Shown in pieces: positions 60,313 through 64,000 of a DNA stretch of 64,000 nt. A model generated the notes under the pieces. It ran no database searches. It had not been told where the DNA came from and saw nothing but the letters and a program-made list of their open reading frames with translations. Made by a program: the position numbers and the translations under genes. The stretch is from positions 36,492,413 to 36,556,412 of the forward strand of contig JAPWDM010000007.1 in NCBI GenBank assembly GCA_035578155.1, written 5' to 3'. This DNA comes from Brachynemurus nebulosus (taxonomy: Eukaryota > Arthropoda > Insecta > Neuroptera > Myrmeleontidae). The number at the start of each line of letters is the position of its first letter. Position 1 is the stretch's first letter.

Positions 60313-61715
60313 TGTACGAGGTCATAGATCAATTTATGCTACTGAATTTTGTCAGTTATGAGTTAGTCATCAAAGAAAAGTGGTGAACGTGACATCTTTG
60401 TATTTTGTTATTTTACAGGCGCATTGTTTATAATTTTTAAAAACAACGCGCGTTTTGAAATCTTATAAAGAAACTGCTGTACAAAAAAAACAGTTATACA
60501 TATATACATATAAAGTAGGGACTGGCAACAAAATGTTTGGCGTTTTTTGACAATATATGTACCCAAAATGATAGCTGTATTGTGCTTAATTTTTTTTTTA
60601 TAAATTGATTAACAAAAAATTGTCTATAGGTGAGGCGAATTCATACATCATGGTGCGTCAGTATAAAAAGATAGGGGGCATAAACTACATAAAATGTAGT
60701 CTAGATAACATAAAATGGACTCTTTTCAACAGAGGCGCAACAACCGGGGAGGTTCAAGGGGTCCAGACCCCCTAAAATTACGTGGAAATTTTCCCTTCAA
60801 TATTTGTTGATACAAAAAATTATTTTCAAAAATTTTTTTTAAGAAATATTTTTTTTTACCAAAAAAATAAATAAAGAAATTTATGTTTTTTTGAACAAAG
60901 AATTTTACAGAACTTTTAGAAACCTCGAACATACTGATAGAAAGCATACTATATCAGCACCCTTCCGTGGTACACCTATACAACATGCATATCGGATACT
61001 CATATATCTGTCAATAGCAGCCAAGCATTTGGATTCCTGTGGGTGATAAATTTATTGATTGAATCATAAGTTTGTTTATCACAGAGTGCGACGGCTTGTG
61101 TTTCCTTTTTTCACACCGAGCGGCATTCACGTTACACAGACACACTCCGTTTTATGCACGGAGCGCCCTCGAGGATGACGCGATCAGAATGTCTTCTTTA
61201 ACGTAATCTGATTTTTCTGTCGCGTTGTACCAACCAGAGGCAACGAACCAACCAATCAAACCGCCTCGCGTCGATTTATTAAAACGAATGTTGTCAACTT
61301 TGGCGTGAGGCAATACAACAAAAAATTCGAACGGAAAAACATTTTCACACTTTTTATCGCTCGATTTAATTTCCACTAATTGAATCTTAGTAAACATGTG
61401 TTTCAATCAATTTCGATACGTTTTCTTGGTGACAAATTTGTTTTAATTTATTTACATAATTTTGTTCGGTGTCTTGGCGTCTCTGACTTGTTCTAATTAA
61501 TTCATTTTTTTTTTTTTATTTGGATGTCCCTCTAATGGAAATGTAAATAATAATCATATAGCTCATTAAATGGGGGTAGTTTGTTTGGGTTAAAAAAAAA
61601 ATATTGAAGTGAAAACTTCTGTGAGGTCACCTAGCATTTTTTTGGATGGGGAAAAAGTTCTGAGTTCGTAACACGCTTCGGATATACTCGATGGCGCACT
61701 TTCTTTGGAATGCAT
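60313..61715. other. AT-rich DNA with a GC-richer patch
   Basis: 60735-60790 (CAACAACCGGGGAGGTTCAA, GGGTCCAGACCCCC) looks like a repeat end without a partner. A minus-strand 84-codon frame at 61152-61406 is GC-richer than its surroundings, but has no motif or splice border I can defend. Confidence 0.5.
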
Positions 61716-61744
61716 ACCGCGCGTACTCTTTCTCAACCTAGTAT
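61716..61744 (+). repeat. Left outer inverted repeat around the 61.8-62.6 kb block
   Basis: CGCGCGTACTCTTTCTCAAC then CT(A/C)GTAT, complemented at 62621-62651. Confidence 0.8.
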
Positions 61745-61808
61745 ATCAAAAACTGCATGCTTTAGGACACACAAAAACCATTAAATATTGTATTTATATA
61801 TATACTTA

Positions 61809-61810
<2 letters not shown>

Positions 61811-61882
<72 letters not shown>
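61811..61882. repeat. (TA)n microsatellite
   Basis: A continuous TA run that abuts the left end of the GCATCA-rich element. Confidence 0.97.
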
Positions 61883-61884
<2 letters not shown>

Positions 61885-62497
61885 CTAAGTTGAAAAATGC
61901 ATCACTGCTTGCATGAGGCAGAGTCAAAAGTTCAAAAACGCATCAGACGCATCACAACGAAAAATCAAAAGTTCATTTTTGCATCTGATGCGTCAAAACA
62001 ATGCATCAAGAAATTTGGTGATGCGTGTCCAAGATGCTTGTCATGTGTAGATTTATAACTACTTGCCATATTATGTAGGTATTAACACCAACAGGAATAA
62101 TTCCGAAAAGAAACTGTTGAAAAAGATTAATGTATTTACCTTTCATTAAAATTGTTTAAACTATTTGAATACATCTTGCACTCAAAATAGGTATGTAATA
62201 TTTTTTATTCAAATAATTTCAATATTTTCAATTTCAAGTAAGTTCAAGTTGAAATTCAAAGATAATATACCTATATAAGGACTGTATTACTATATTATCT
62301 ATAGTCCATCATGCTACATTGGCTACATTGTGTGTCCATTATGCTACATGTATCATGATGCCAATATCCCATTCAAAAATATCTAATGTGCATCAAATTT
62401 CAAGAGAGCATCAGCATCGCATCATGCAGTATTAGACGCATCAGAAACGTCCTGATGCTGCATCGATGCGGTAAAGTTTACATTTTTGAACTTACCC
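61883..62497. mobile_element. GCATCA-rich element inserted in (TA)n
   Basis: GGCTAAGTTGAAAAATGCA at the left and, inverted, GGGTAAGTTCAAAAATGTA at 62479-62497. Many GCATCA/TGATGC strings occur near both ends. TA tracts lie on both sides (61811-61882, and TATTTATATATG at 62499-62510), so the target was probably a TA run. Confidence 0.7.
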
Positions 62498-62620
62498 ATA
62501 TTTATATATGTAGGTAGCCAACATCAAAGGGTGTAATTAGCATAAATTTTAAGTTCATAATGATGAAAACAGATTTAAATACGTTTTTTTTTTGTGTCTC
62601 CAAAAATTGGGGACTTTTCA

Positions 62621-62651
62621 GATACGAGGTTGAGAAAGAGTACGCGCGATA
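62621..62651 (-). repeat. Right outer inverted repeat
   Basis: GATACGAGGTTGAGAAAGAG then TACGCGCGATA complements 61716-61744. Confidence 0.8.
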
Positions 62652-62971
62652 CTCTAGTTTTTTTTTCAACTAAATATGATTTTACAGGTTAAACAAATCA
62701 TAAAATTGAGAGAACCATTTTAATGTGGTAAAACAACTATTCAATATAGTTAAACTACACCTCTAGTAGATTTTTCTCACAACTAAACAATAATTTTAAA
62801 AAATCATTTTAAGTTACTTTAATAAATAGCGTGAGTTGAAATGTCTTCTTCAATTTATTTGTTTCATCTAATTCTAAAGGATATGTTTGTTTTAATATTA
62901 GGTGTTTATTTGTCCCAACGAATACGTTTTAGTCAACTGCTGATTGAACGAAATATTTCAAATATTTGTTG

Positions 62972-63304
62972 TTAAGGGGAGGTTTACTTGAGAGTCGTTA
63001 AAAAAAATCGATTTTTTTTTTGCAGAAATTGGTAGCTAATTATGTGTAGAATATGTTCCCGAAGTCGTTTTGCTGAAAGTAATTTAAGGGCAGGTTTACT
63101 TGAGATTTGATAAAAAAATCGATTTTTTTTGGCGAAATTGATAGCAAGTTATGTGTAGAATATGTTCCCAAAGTGATTTTACTGAAAATAATTTAAAAAC
63201 AAGATTCTTGCACATTAACCGAATCAAGCTTTCTATAAAAAAAATTCAAAAAACGTAGTTCACGCAATAATGTGTATTAAATATAAAATTTTGAAAATAC
63301 GTTT

Positions 63305-63401
<97 letters not shown>

Positions 63402-63952
63402 ATAATATCTCGGAGCTACATTTTTGGAACTGGTGGACACGCTAACTCAAAAACTATTCAATGGATCCTTTTTTTAAATTTTTTATTTTAAAGATAATTC
63501 AATTCTTCGGCACCTCTACCTAGGTTCGATACACTTTCAATATTTTTTTTATTTTTAAATTTACTTTAAAGAGCGAAAAATAAGACAAAAATCGTAATCA
63601 AAAGTTCAAACATCCGCCATTTTTTTTCTTTCAACAATTTATTGATATTATAGGTAGAGGTGCCGGTTCGCTTCATATATTTTATAAATCTTTTTTGTTT
63701 TTGGATTTCGGTGGTTTATTACCGGCGCTAGGTTGTCCACCAACAAGGCATTGGATTTTCGGATCATCACACTGCACTGTCTATAAAATGGACACTTTTT
63801 TATATTTTTCCTTGAAAAATTTTTTTTTGTATAGTTTAATACTTAATAAATATGTGTACAGGATTTGAAATTGATATTTACTTCCGTTCTTGAGAAAAAA
63901 ATTCTAGAAAAATACATAATTTTTAAGGACTCTCAAGTAAACTTCCCCTTGA
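62972..63952 (+). mobile_element. TTAA-type element, copy B (both ends)
   Basis: TTAAGGGGAGGTTTACTTGA at the left and, inverted, CAAGGGGAAGTTTACTTGAG at the right, where TTGA stands for the expected TTAA. It contains the ~108-base internal duplication shared with copy A, and a long (TA)n. No transposase frame was recognised. Confidence 0.8.
63308..63398. repeat. (TA)n microsatellite inside TTAA-type copy B
   Basis: A 91-base TA run at the point where copy A has only a few TA units. Confidence 0.97.
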
Positions 63953-64000
63953 TACAACTAAATTATAGTTACGATGAACTTATATTTTAAACAAATATTT

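Noticed and set aside
61152..61406. 84-codon minus-strand frame with ordinary amino-acid make-up
   Set aside because: No motif, partner exon or initiation context to support a gene. It could be a promoter-proximal GC patch.
1..64000. CRISPR arrays, bacterial operons, rRNA and tRNA genes
   Set aside because: No spaced direct repeats of CRISPR type, no ribosome-binding-site-led gene rows, and no cloverleaf or rRNA signature was noticed. A tRNAscan/Infernal run would be needed to exclude small RNAs.

Overview
This window looks like a piece of a large, AT-rich, transposon-dense insect (or other arthropod) nuclear genome. Support for that: spliced exons with GT-AG borders lie in introns of several kilobases; there are long (TA)n tracts; and there are Penelope-like, mariner, hAT and TTAA-flanked (piggyBac-type) elements, mostly short non-autonomous copies. 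No bacterial gene organisation is present. The species cannot be named from the sequence.

The main gene signal is on the minus strand between 24.5 and 2.0 kb. Three well-bordered exons (24281-24472, 15640-16025, 2042-2239) stay open in one frame and their intron phases chain exactly (0, then 2, then 2 at the last donor). A 66-base candidate exon (7997-8062) also has phase 2 on both sides and fits between the last two. The predicted protein is mostly polar and low in complexity. It has a short helical segment, a stretch containing HIYETIQESEIEPIYSSPYE, and a DSSSAYNTG motif. Order and motifs resemble the region after the PDZ domains of PDZRN3/LNX-type E3 ubiquitin ligases; that name is tentative. 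RING and PDZ exons are not seen and would lie outside the window or in exons I did not find.

On the plus strand at 33.06-33.31 kb there is a compact two-exon candidate gene for a 50-residue protein with a hydrophobic C-terminus. If the minus-strand gene extends upstream, it would be nested in an intron of that gene.

The rest is introns or intergenic DNA built from repeats. From left to right: a Penelope-like fragment with an inverted tail (0.7-1.3 kb); a dispersed repeat ending 11 bases from a splice donor (1.5-2.0 kb); a 1.26-kb element with TIRs (5.4-6.6 kb); two inverted TTAA elements (8.3 and 27.3 kb); a hAT element with an 8-bp target duplication (9.7 kb); a hAT transposase remnant (12.0-12.6 kb); a ~160-172-bp satellite-like family (0.2, 14.9, 30.5, 40.8 kb); a long foldback element (16.4-17.2 kb); a ~1.8-kb inverted repeat holding a CTTGGT-rich element, with a second copy nearby (19-21.7 kb); TIR elements at 22.8 and 25.5 kb; a conserved arthropod repetitive ORF (28.7 kb); a mariner MITE with decayed transposase (43.8 kb); a near-perfect long palindrome (45.1 kb); a two-part tandem repeat (48 kb); a TTAA element at 51.4 kb; hAT elements at 54.5 and 59.8 kb; a hammerhead-ribozyme-like motif at 57.0 kb; and nested inverted repeats around (TA)n at 61.7-62.7 kb. 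Two copies of one TTAA family (41.2 and 63.0 kb) differ by a (TA)n expansion in one.
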